Shown here in pieces: positions 1 through 7,388 of a stretch of DNA of 64,000 nt (within the stretch, counting starts at the first letter, position 1; each line of letters begins with the position of its first letter). The notes below the pieces were generated by a model, which saw only the letters and a list, made by a program, of their open reading frames with translations, did no database searches and was not told the DNA's origin. Source of the DNA: Enterococcus_D sp050529585 (GTDB lineage Bacteria > Bacillota > Bacilli > Lactobacillales > Enterococcaceae); contig NZ_CP172882.1 in NCBI RefSeq assembly GCF_050529585.1, positions 496,001 to 560,000 on the forward strand, read 5' to 3'. The translations under genes and the position numbers were made by a program.

Positions 1-519
1 TATATGTTAAAGGATAATTTGTTAAATAAAATCAAAGAATGTAATTCTTTGGAAGAGTTGTATCATTTACTGTTGAACTACCCTACTTTGGGAAGCTTTC
101 TTGCTTTTCAACTAGCAATTGATATAAATTATAGTCCAATTTGTGATTTTGATGAGATGTCTTTCGTGATTGCAGGACCGGGCGCCAAGAGAGGTATTGA
201 CAAGTGTTTCGAGTCTCGAGGTAATTATACCTATGAAGATGTCATTAAGTGGATGGCAGATAAACAGGAAAAAGAAATAAGTAGGTTAAACCTTGATTTT
301 TCAAATTTATGGGGACGAAAATTACAATTGATTGATTGTCAGAATATATTTTGTGAAACTGATAAATATACTCGAGTGAAACATCCAGAATATAACCATG
401 GGAAAAATACTCGTATTAAACAAATTTTTAGAGCTAGTAATAGAGAAAATATTGAATACTTTTTTCCACCTAAATGGGGGATTAATGAAAGTATAAAAAG
501 GGAGAGGATAGATCGGTGA
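1..519 (+). CDS. thymine pyrophosphorylase-like (aGPT-Pplase family) protein, 5' end outside window
   Basis: The frame is open to the left edge, so the ATG at 4 may be internal and the protein longer. The visible 171 residues carry the pattern YPTLGSFLAFQLAIDINYS followed by an acidic-aromatic segment and GPGAKRGI(D)KCF. I recognise this from the alpha-glutamyl/putrescinyl-thymine pyrophosphorylase family, a helix-hairpin-helix fold predicted by Iyer and colleagues to act on modified thymines in DNA or nucleotides. The gene overlaps the next one by 4 nt (GTGA), so the two are translationally coupled. The neighbours (thymidylate-synthase homologue, TIR, Nmad2) support a nucleotide-modification role. 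The activity here is inferred and untested. Confidence 0.65.
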   Translation, partial: YMLKDNLLNKIKECNSLEELYHLLLNYPTLGSFLAFQLAIDINYSPICDFDEMSFVIAGPGAKRGIDKCFESRGNYTYEDVIKWMADKQEKEISRLNLDFSNLWGRKLQLIDCQNIFCETDKYTRVKHPEYNHGKNTRIKQIFRASNRENIEYFFPPKWGINESIKRERIDR

Positions 520-1526
520 ATTCTTATCAAGGGAAGACGGTAGATGATGTGTGGATTCAAGCAGAAAAAGAATTGAAAGAGACTCATAATAGTGTGAAAA
601 GTCGTACTGGTGAGACAGCTGAACTTTTACATGTAATCATGCAAGTTGATAATCCGAAACAAAGATGGGTATCTAGTCGAGTACCTGCAATAAGCATTGG
701 ATTTGCTTTAGCAGAAGTGATTTGGATACTGGCTGGTAGCAATGATTCAAAGGTTATTAATTATTGGAATCCTGCGTTGAAACAGTACGCTGGTATGGGA
801 GATACTTATTATGGAGCATATGGCGAAAGAATTAGGAAATCCTATGGTTTTGATCAGTTGAATAGTGCGTATGAGGCACTAAAAAATAATCCAGAAAGCA
901 GACAAATCGTAATTTCTATATGGAACCCTAATAGAGACTTCCCAGATTCTGATGGACAACCCAGGGCTGAGGATATCCCGTGTAATGTCTGTTCCCTATT
1001 AAAGGTGAGAAATGGAAAGTTGGAGTGGACTCAGATTATGAGAAGCAATGATCTCTTACTTGGATTACCATATAATTTTGTCCAGTTTACAATTATTCAA
1101 GAAATAATGGCTGGATGGTTAGACTTGGAAATTGGATCATATTGTCACTTTAGTGATAGTTTACATTTGTATGATAGAGATAAAGAAAAAGTTGGTGCAC
1201 AGATTCCTCTACATGTGAAAAATACAGATGACTTAAGAGTAACAAAAGAAAAATCAGATAAATTAATTTCACAAATTTTTGATAATATGAAACTTCTTAC
1301 TCAAAAAAATCTAAGTAAGGAAAAGTTACTAGAACTTTCTGAGCTAAATCAACCAGAAGAAGGATACTGTAATATGATGCGCATTATAAGTTCGTATGTA
1401 GCTGATAAACTTGGATATAGTGAAATATGTGAGCACATTTTATCTAATTGCTCAAATGAATTGTATGTAAAACTTTGGGGAAATTGGAGCCAAGAAAAAA
1501 AGGAGATAAGAGAAGATGGGAAATAA
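516..1526 (+). CDS. thymidylate synthase family protein (probable dUMP-modifying enzyme)
   Basis: 336 residues with the ThyA core in order: YGAYGERIR near residue 99, the nucleophile in IPCNVC (Cys156), RSND near 176, and GLPYNFVQF near 183. The Asn in GLPYN sits where uracil-specific enzymes keep Asn and dCMP hydroxymethylases carry Asp, so dUMP is the likelier substrate. The usual His after the nucleophile (PCH) is Asn here, so the reaction may be hydroxymethylation rather than plain methylation; that is inference. The start is GTG at 516, overlapping the upstream stop. Its place in a modification/TIR operon suggests an accessory enzyme, not the housekeeping thyA. Confidence 0.8.
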   Translation: MNSYQGKTVDDVWIQAEKELKETHNSVKSRTGETAELLHVIMQVDNPKQRWVSSRVPAISIGFALAEVIWILAGSNDSKVINYWNPALKQYAGMGDTYYGAYGERIRKSYGFDQLNSAYEALKNNPESRQIVISIWNPNRDFPDSDGQPRAEDIPCNVCSLLKVRNGKLEWTQIMRSNDLLLGLPYNFVQFTIIQEIMAGWLDLEIGSYCHFSDSLHLYDRDKEKVGAQIPLHVKNTDDLRVTKEKSDKLISQIFDNMKLLTQKNLSKEKLLELSELNQPEEGYCNMMRIISSYVADKLGYSEICEHILSNCSNELYVKLWGNWSQEKKEIREDGK

Positions 1527-1965
1527 AATTTTTGTAGCATATAGCAGAGATGATAGAAAAGGTATCAATCAGTTGCCAAGGACTTTAGGCGTTGAACATA
1601 CTTTTCGTAACAGTGATGAAGTCTATAGACTATTCTCTTCAAACGGTAATATTTCAGATCAAATGAAAAAAGTTATTGAAAAAAATGCAAAATGGTCTGA
1701 TCTTGTTGTGGTCTTAATAGGGGAAAATACTGCTGAAGTTAAATGGATTGATTGGTGCATAGAAAAAGCAAGTATGTTAGGTAAAAAAGTTTTTTTCATA
1801 TACTTGGATGAAGCAGGTTCATTACCAGATAGCAGTAAAAATTTCGGGTATGCTGCAGTTGGAATGGATAAAGCAGGAGAAGCTATTAACGGATCTACCC
1901 CTATTTGGGAAACTTCAACTGGAGAACCTTTTCCTAAATACAATATTGATAGATCAAGTTGCTAA
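1516..1965 (+). CDS. TIR-like (ThsB-type) domain protein
   Basis: 149 residues made almost entirely of one TIR-like domain. The first strand is KIFVAYSRDD (residues 4-13), a central strand is DLVVVLIGENT (62-72), followed by the W-x-x-W-x-I-E-x-A signature (W77 to A85, with E83 as candidate catalytic Glu) and a strand KKVFFIYLD. This layout matches the TIR-like domain of Thoeris ThsB, where such enzymes use NAD+ to make a signal. The start lies inside the end of the previous gene (11 nt overlap). It probably acts as the sensor/signal or effector arm of the operon. No partner ThsA or other NADase effector is visible in the window. Confidence 0.72.
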   Translation: MGNKIFVAYSRDDRKGINQLPRTLGVEHTFRNSDEVYRLFSSNGNISDQMKKVIEKNAKWSDLVVVLIGENTAEVKWIDWCIEKASMLGKKVFFIYLDEAGSLPDSSKNFGYAAVGMDKAGEAINGSTPIWETSTGEPFPKYNIDRSSC

Positions 1966-1982
1966 TACGAGGGGGAAAATGA

Positions 1983-2621
1983 ATGAAATTATCGTATTAT
2001 GTTGTAACCAGAGATTATGGATTCGCGCCAAATCCATTCCATGGTTTTTGTACTTTGGCTACGTGTAAGCCTACCCTTAGGAAACATGCAAATGTTGGAG
2101 ATTGGATAGTTGGCATGGGTTCTTCTAGAAAAGAAAGTATTTACAAAGGGAAAATGATATATGCTATGCAAGTTGAAGAAATATTGACTTTTGATGATTA
2201 CTGGAACGATATTCGATTTCAAAATAAAAAACCAGTGATGAATGGAAGCACACAACTAAAGTACGGTGATAATATATACTATACTGATGAAAATGGTTAT
2301 ATAATTCAAGTCGATTCTCATCATAGTTTAGAAAATGGAAAGGAAAATCTTCTAAATTTGGAACGAGATACCCGAGGTGAAAAAGTTCTAATCTCAAAAA
2401 AATTTTGGTACTTTGGAAAAGATGCAATTGAGATTCCGGAATCATTAAGTACTTTAAAAAATGTTGGAAGAGGTTACCGAAATATACATGATCATAATAA
2501 TCAAAAATTTATTGATAATTTTGTTGAATGGTTATATAGTTTGGAAGGATATCAGTGGATAGGGCATCCTGAAAAATTTGAATCAGGATTTCATAGATAT
2601 GATGGTAGAAGTAGTTTCTAA
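1983..2621 (+). CDS. Nmad2-like nucleotide-modification-associated domain protein
   Basis: 212 residues. The N-terminus reads YYVVTRDYGFAPNPFHGFC then TLATCKPTLRK and GDWIVGMGS, the signature I associate with nucleotide modification associated domain 2 (Nmad2), named by Iyer and colleagues for its linkage to DNA-base modification genes. Its biochemical role is unknown. A purine-rich ribosome site (GAGGGGG) sits just upstream and the gap after the TIR gene is 17 nt, so it closes the operon. Downstream is insertion-sequence debris with no clear dedicated terminator. Confidence 0.72.
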   Translation: MKLSYYVVTRDYGFAPNPFHGFCTLATCKPTLRKHANVGDWIVGMGSSRKESIYKGKMIYAMQVEEILTFDDYWNDIRFQNKKPVMNGSTQLKYGDNIYYTDENGYIIQVDSHHSLENGKENLLNLERDTRGEKVLISKKFWYFGKDAIEIPESLSTLKNVGRGYRNIHDHNNQKFIDNFVEWLYSLEGYQWIGHPEKFESGFHRYDGRSSF

Positions 2622-2634
2622 TTCTTTTATAAAA

Positions 2635-2736
2635 AAACTGATACCCAAACTAGGACCAATCACGAAAAATTATCAGAATTTCATGGCATCGCTCAAAACA
2701 GCCGATGTTGATCTAACAACATTCAGAAGCTGTTAG
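2635..2736 (+). other. possible C-terminal gene relic
   Basis: A short open stretch reading LIPKLGPITKNYQNF and ending in TTFRSC plus a stop at 2734. It has no start or ribosome site, and looks like the tail of a lost gene between the TIR operon and the IS debris. I do not recognise the family. Confidence 0.2.
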
Positions 2737-2751
2737 AATTTGTAGAAAACA

Positions 2752-3015
2752 CTATCCCTTTGCAGGAAGACAGTGTGGGGTAAAACCTATTTTTAAGCTA
2801 GAAACCTTGATATATAAGGGTTCTAGTTTTTTTATTTTGCTTGAAAATAGGAATATAAGTGTTTTTGTAAGTGCTACAGCGACTGCATTAGGTCTTTCTG
2901 ACACTCGGTATGAAAGGATTTCATTGTTATATAGATCCATAAAAGGATCTAAATATAGTTTCTTCTGGCAAATAACACCATTTTTTAGCTTTAACTCAAA
3001 ACTATACTTTGCCAT
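2752..3015 (-). pseudogene. internally deleted IS3-family transposase remnant
   Basis: The minus strand starts with MAKYSFELKLK, typical of the N-terminus of IS3-family OrfA. It then jumps to LYLDPFMDLYNNEILSY and ERPNA, which resembles the DDE region of OrfB. The middle of the element is missing, so the two ends were fused by deletion. It abuts, and may have been the target of, the IS copy at 3031. It cannot be functional. Confidence 0.6.
2761..2834 (+). repeat. terminator-bearing intergenic repeat, copy A
   Basis: GACAGTGTGGGG, then a spacer, then a hairpin AGCTAGAAACC / GGGTTCTAG followed by a T run. The same arrangement (GTCTGTGG, AAGCTAGAAA, hairpin, T run) occurs at 5474-5542 and 16533-16604. 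It works at least as an intrinsic terminator. Confidence 0.6.
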
Positions 3016-3084
3016 GAAAATAGCGACCTCTGGAGTTGTTATAAAAACTTGACAAAAGCTTAAGGGAAAGCGAGGATCTAGAGT

Positions 3085-3376
3085 ATGCCAAGACGTTCAT
3101 TTGATAAAGCATTTAAAATTGCCACTGTAAAACTGAACGGAAGAAGGATTTTCTGTTAAAGAAGTTAGCATACAGCTAGAAATTCACGCTAATAGCTTGT
3201 ATCGCGAGGTTCAAGAAGTTGAAAAATATGGAGAAAGTGCGTTTCCTGGAAAAGGGAGCGCACTTTTTGATGCCCATTATGAAATAAAGAAACTCGAACA
3301 AGAAAATCGTTACCTAAGAGAGGAATAAGACTTATTAAAAAAGTTCCAGGTCTTCTTGAAGCCAAACAAGAAGTAA
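3085..3376 (+). pseudogene. IS3-family OrfA, frameshifted
   Basis: Begins MPRRSFDKAFKIATVKL, then a base change near 3133 shifts the frame; the +1 frame continues TEEGFSVKEVS and IHANSLYR. A further nonsense codon interrupts the leucine zipper region at about 3327 (REE-stop-DLLKK). This is the helix-turn-helix half of the transposase. Confidence 0.7.
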
Positions 3377-3408
3377 GGTTTCAGTTCTTAAAAGAACACA
3401 AAAATGAG

Positions 3409-4242
3409 TTGAATATCCAGAGGGCTTGCCAGACATTGAACGTTTCAAAAGCTGGTTTTTATGTGTTCCTTAAAAGAAAACCATCCAAAAGAAAAAAAGA
3501 GAATGAACTCTTGAAAGAAGAAATTGCTACTATTTTTCAGGAACACCATGAAAGGTATGGAGCGATACGAATAACAGAAGTATTAAATAAAAAAGGTATT
3601 CTTGTTAATCGAAAACGTGTAGGAAAGCTTCGTCATCAACTTGGTCTTTATGCTAAAGGCAGTACCTATAAATACAAGTATTATAATCGGAAATCAATGC
3701 CACTCTCACAACCCAATCTTGTTAATCAAACGTTTAAGGCAACAGTAAAAAATAAAATTTGGTTAGAAGACATTACCTACATCCCTCTGAAAGAAGGAAC
3801 GCTTTATTTATCTGTATTTATTGATGTCTGTACGAGAAAAATTGTTGGGTGGTCTATGTCACCTAGAATGAAAGATCAATTAGTTGTGGATTCTTTTCTT
3901 CAAGCATTTGGAAAAGAGCAGCCTGGACCAGGGTTGATTATTCACACTGATCAAGGCTCACAATACACAAGTACTAAATTCCAATAGGTGTTAAGGAAAA
4001 AAAGATGCACGCTCTAATATGAGCCGAAAAGGAAACCTTTATGATAGTTCCTTAATGGAATCTTTTACAAAACGATAAAAAGAGAGCTGATCAATGACGC
4101 TCATTTTAGAGATATTGATCAGACTCAAATGGAGATATTTAAATATATTGAAACTTACTATAACACAAAACGCATACACTCTGCTCTGGGCTATCAATTT
4201 CTTAAAGACTTTGAAAAAAATTCCACTTATTCTATTAACTAA
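3409..4242 (+). pseudogene. IS3-family OrfB (DDE integrase), interrupted
   Basis: The rve core is readable: HERYGAIRI, the first Asp in WLEDITYIP, and the second in HTDQGSQYTS. A TAG at 3985 ends the frame, where the family usually has FQ followed by more protein. The rest, including the Glu region DSSLMESF and the tail YYNTKRIHSALGY, continues to 4242 in other frames after further indels. It is non-functional. Confidence 0.75.
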
Positions 4243-4554
4243 GAGTCCAGTTTTTCTTGACAACTCCACTCCAAAGGTAGATTGTTGGTCTAACTTTTTT
4301 GGGGGCACGTCACCTTTTTGACACCCCCTCTTTATGTTACGTAGCCTCCTTTTGACGCCCTATTATCCGGAATCAGACGTCCATCTGACACCATATCAAG
4401 TCATAAAAAAATTTTACTATATAGTAGTTCTAAGAAAGATTATATAATTAATTTTCTTTGTTTAAATTGTTTGGGAATATAGAAACATAGTAAAATAAAG
4501 GTGGCTATAATGTCTGCTTTTTTGTTTTGATAATTAGAAGGGGGATAAACTGCT

Positions 4555-5316
4555 ATGAGTTTTTCAAGTGTAAACTCTAGGTTGGAGATGCTGAGCGAAA
4601 CGTTAGTTTTTAATGTGACAGATCGAAGAAGGTATTACGTATATTTGGATTATTCGGTTGATGGTTCTAATTTTTATTACGTAGGCAAAGGCACTGGTCC
4701 AAGGAAAGACATAGAACAAAGAAATGAGTACCATAGTCACTTTAAAAAACAGAAGGGCTTGGATAGAAGGATCGTATTAGATCGGCTCACTTCGTATGAA
4801 GCAGAATTGATAGAAAATTTATTTATTCACTATGCTCGAGAAAATGGTATATATCTAACGAACAAGATTATTCAGGAATACATGTTCAAAAAAGAGTTTA
4901 GTTTTGATCAAGTTCTGAATTATTACTGCAATGATTTTTTAGAATCCACTTATTCTAAGACGTGGGTACGAGAAAAGCTTTTTGGTAATTTGAATAAATT
5001 TGTGGGAATGATTAATCCTTTTTTTATTTGTTTTCAAGCAATTTATTTAGCAAAAGAGAGCACTCCTATTTTTTCAGATGAATTTGGATTTATGGTTAAG
5101 GATTCGCTGTTAAATATGAACAAAATAAGTGAAAAGTTTTTGACTAAATTACTTTCTGATATGATTGCTGAGCTTAATGATGAAGATTTTGAGTGGTTCT
5201 GTTACTATAGTGCAAGAATTGCTCATGCGGTTGATGCGGACAATGAGCTTGATATACAGTTGCTTCAAGATAGATGTATTAGAAATCTTGTCTCTAATTT
5301 ACCGATGATAGTTTGA
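4555..5316 (+). CDS. GIY-YIG nuclease domain protein
   Basis: 253 residues. The N-terminal part has YYVYLDYSVDG (residues ~27-37) and FYYVGKGTGPR (~41-51), the two GIY-YIG strands with the catalytic Arg context, followed by a His-rich segment (EYHSHFKKQ) and an acidic ELIENLF helix, as in LEM-3-like GIY-YIG nucleases. The C-terminal half is helical and unfamiliar. The start ATG at 4555 has a GGGGGAT ribosome site. It stands alone between IS debris and the ATPase, on an accessory stretch, so a role in genome defence or DNA processing is possible but unproven. Confidence 0.65.
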   Translation: MSFSSVNSRLEMLSETLVFNVTDRRRYYVYLDYSVDGSNFYYVGKGTGPRKDIEQRNEYHSHFKKQKGLDRRIVLDRLTSYEAELIENLFIHYARENGIYLTNKIIQEYMFKKEFSFDQVLNYYCNDFLESTYSKTWVREKLFGNLNKFVGMINPFFICFQAIYLAKESTPIFSDEFGFMVKDSLLNMNKISEKFLTKLLSDMIAELNDEDFEWFCYYSARIAHAVDADNELDIQLLQDRCIRNLVSNLPMIV

Positions 5317-5473
5317 TTCCTGAAACAGCTCCTCAAAGGGTTAAAAAAATGAATGCCACAGTAAATGCCATACCGTTGGATTTCCCTGATATTCATTGCT
5401 TCTATAACACATAGTAATTTACAAAAAAACGACCTTGAGCTAATTTGATGATGACTGAAATTCCAATCATTAA

Positions 5474-5542
5474 TAGAAGGGTCTGTGGGGGATTGATTAA
5501 GCTAGAAATGCCTATTTGAAGGCGTTTCTGGCTTTTTTTTGT
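5474..5542 (+). repeat. terminator-bearing intergenic repeat, copy B
   Basis: GAAGGGTCTGTGGGG, then AAGCTAGAAATGCC pairing with GGCGTTTCTGGCTT and a run of eight T. It has the same structure as copies A (2761) and C (16533), with compensating changes in the stem. Confidence 0.6.
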
Positions 5543-5730
5543 TTGGGCGTGTAGAAAGTAACATCAATGAGAAATGGATAGGTAAATCGTTACAGTTAAA
5601 ATAGCCCAAGTAATGAAAGAACGAAAAAGTCAGAATGGAGGAAAGAAGTCTATTCTGACTTATTTCGGTTAGACATTACTATCAAATATTTTAGTACCAA
5701 ACTTCATAAACTTCGAAAAAGTGATCAAAT

Positions 5731-5759
5731 TTGAAGTTAACTTTAAAAAATGATAAAAT
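5731..5759 (+). promoter_or_regulatory. promoter of the DUF4143 ATPase with AAACTTC boxes
   Basis: TTGAAG, 17 nt, TAAAAT gives a good sigma-A promoter 24 nt before the ATG. The heptamer AAACTTC or its complement appears at 5699, 5708, 5731 (as GAAGTT, within -35) and 5772, suggesting an operator that spans the promoter. Confidence 0.5.
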
Positions 5760-5782
5760 GCAATAAAAATTGAAGTTTAGAA

Positions 5783-6991
5783 ATGGGGCGAAACCAGTTG
5801 TTTCAACGACCAGCATATCTTCAACGGTTAATTGATTTTAAAGACACAGATTTTATTAAGGTGATTACAGGTGTTCGGCGTTCGGGCAAATCGGTATTGC
5901 TACTTTTGTATAAGGAATACCTGAAACAAGAGAACATTTCCGATGATCATATTATCTACATGAACTTTGAGAGTTTTGAGTACCAAACGATTACGACAGA
6001 GGAAAAGCTCTGGGAGAAGTTTCATGAGAAATTGCCTAAAGATGGGGAAAAAATTTATTTGTTGCTAGATGAAGTGCAAGTAGTCGATGGTTGGCAGCGA
6101 GTGATCAATGGTGTTCGGGTGAGCTTTAATAGCGATATTGTCATTACAGGTTCAAATGCGAAGATGCTTTCAGGTGAACTGGCAACACTTTTGAGTGGTC
6201 TATATATTGAAATTCCTATGTATCCTTTGTCCTTCCAAGAGTTCTTGGCTGTTAAAGAGATTCACCCTGATTCACGAAAAGTCGATACAGCATATGAAGA
6301 GTATGAAAAGTATGGTGGTTTTCCAAGTGTTGTGATTGCGGAAGAAGGAATCAAAGATACGATTCTTTCTGGTATTTTTGATACGATTGTTCTGAACGAT
6401 GTCGCCCTAAGAGCAGGTATCAAAGATCCAGCTGTGTTGAAATCAGTGATCCGTTTTTTAGCGGACAATGTTGGACAACTCGTGAATACGAATAAAATCG
6501 TCAACACCCTAAAAAGTAAAGGAATTGAAACAACCAGTCATACAGTAAATAGGTATTTAGATCTATTGGAGAGCGGGTACTTATTTTATCGTGCGAAACA
6601 GTATGATATACGTGGGCGTGAATATCTTAGGACGAATGGCAAATATTTTATCGTGGATACCGGTCTTAGAAGAAATGCCGTGGGGAGAAAAGATGGGAAC
6701 TACAGCAACCGTTTAGAGAATATTGTTTATATCGAACTGCTACGCCGCGGGTATAGTGTGGATATTGGCAAATTGGAACAGAAAGAAATCGATTTTGTTG
6801 CGCGAAAATTAGATGAAACGATCTATGTTCAGGTTGCCTATCAAATGCCTAATAATACGCATGAAACAGACAATTTACTAAACATCAAAGACAACTACAA
6901 AAAAATCGTTGTCACAGGACGATATTATGAAGTCGAACAAATTGATGGTATCCCCATCGTTTATATCGCAGATTGGCTGCTAGAGAAATAG
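5783..6991 (+). CDS. AAA_14 / DUF4143 family ATPase
   Basis: 402 residues. The N-terminal ATPase has a Walker A KVITGVRRSGKSVL (residues ~25-38), Walker B YLLLDEVQ, and the sensor-like IVITGSNAKML followed by LSGLYIEIPMYPLSF, all typical of AAA_14 proteins. The C-terminal half has the DUF4143 nuclease-like pattern: RYLDLLESGYLFY, KYFIVDTGLR, LENIVYIELLRRGY, EIDFVARK. The family is widespread and of uncertain function. The transcript leader is short and the ribosome site weak. The gene is single, ending near a strong terminator at 7065. Confidence 0.85.
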   Translation: MGRNQLFQRPAYLQRLIDFKDTDFIKVITGVRRSGKSVLLLLYKEYLKQENISDDHIIYMNFESFEYQTITTEEKLWEKFHEKLPKDGEKIYLLLDEVQVVDGWQRVINGVRVSFNSDIVITGSNAKMLSGELATLLSGLYIEIPMYPLSFQEFLAVKEIHPDSRKVDTAYEEYEKYGGFPSVVIAEEGIKDTILSGIFDTIVLNDVALRAGIKDPAVLKSVIRFLADNVGQLVNTNKIVNTLKSKGIETTSHTVNRYLDLLESGYLFYRAKQYDIRGREYLRTNGKYFIVDTGLRRNAVGRKDGNYSNRLENIVYIELLRRGYSVDIGKLEQKEIDFVARKLDETIYVQVAYQMPNNTHETDNLLNIKDNYKKIVVTGRYYEVEQIDGIPIVYIADWLLEK

Positions 6992-7064
6992 AACAGTCCA
7001 TTCAAGCTGTTGGTTTGCCAAGAGCTACTGACAGAAGAGCATTTTTATACAGCAAAGATTTCAA

Positions 7065-7106
7065 GTCATCAGGAGGATAACTATCTCCCTGATGGCTTTT
7101 TTTATT
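7065..7106 (+). terminator. intrinsic terminator after the DUF4143 ATPase
   Basis: CATCAGGAGG pairs with TCTCCCTGATG, followed by seven T residues. Confidence 0.75.
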
Positions 7107-7210
7107 GAGCTTATAATGTAATGGATAGTGAATAAAAGTTTTTTTATGGTTTTGATATGTGCTTACAGGAGAAACAGATGAATTATTGTGTTTATAGATA
7201 ATTTACAATT

Positions 7211-7219
7211 TGCTATAAT
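7211..7219 (+). promoter_or_regulatory. extended -10 promoter for the cas operon
   Basis: TGCTATAAT is an extended -10 element; no good -35 stands 17 nt upstream. It is the best promoter candidate ahead of cas3. Confidence 0.4.
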
Positions 7220-7388
7220 AGGATTACTATTGAAAACGCATTCATTCATTTTTATGTGAGCTTTCGAACAAATAGATTTGAAATCATATATATATGCAAG
7301 AAAAAATGAAATAAGGAAAAAACCGTTTGGTTCTTTTCTCTTAAAAATAATGTCGAATATTAGATTGCTTGAAATAGGGAGGAAGAAA

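Larger units (their letters stand above)
3031..4268 (+). mobile_element. IS3-family insertion sequence, decayed
   Basis: The left end TGGAGTTGTTATAAAAACT and the right end (read in reverse complement) TGGAGTTGTCAAGAAAAACT form imperfect terminal inverted repeats. The bases CTC flank both ends (3028-3030 and 4269-4271), which fits a 3-bp target duplication of this family. Inside are OrfA and OrfB with the usual layout, but both are broken, so the copy is dead. Confidence 0.75.
5317..5782. other. intergenic region with relic and terminator repeat
   Basis: Holds a short open tail (5316-5413) reading PETAPQRVKK and ending FPDIHCFYNT-stop without a start, probably a gene relic. It also holds terminator-bearing repeat copy B (5474-5542), a GTCAGAAT/ATTCTGAC hairpin near 5629-5660, and the promoter of the next gene. 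Confidence 0.4.
6992..7388. other. intergenic region before the cas operon
   Basis: Contains a terminator (7065-7106) and the cas promoter region around 7211. An open frame runs upstream from the Cas3 start (from 7278) but has no ribosome site and no Cas3-like sequence, so I treat it as leader. Confidence 0.5.

Noticed and set aside
1808..2068. 86-codon ORF overlapping the TIR and Nmad2 genes
   Set aside because: It overlaps two well-supported genes in another frame.
2807..3052. Plus-strand ORF of 81 codons
   Set aside because: It is antisense to a readable IS3-family transposase remnant and has no ribosome site.
7278..7388. N-terminal extension of Cas3
   Set aside because: No ribosome site at 7278, and the sequence is unlike Cas3; AGGGAGGAAG fits the ATG at 7389.
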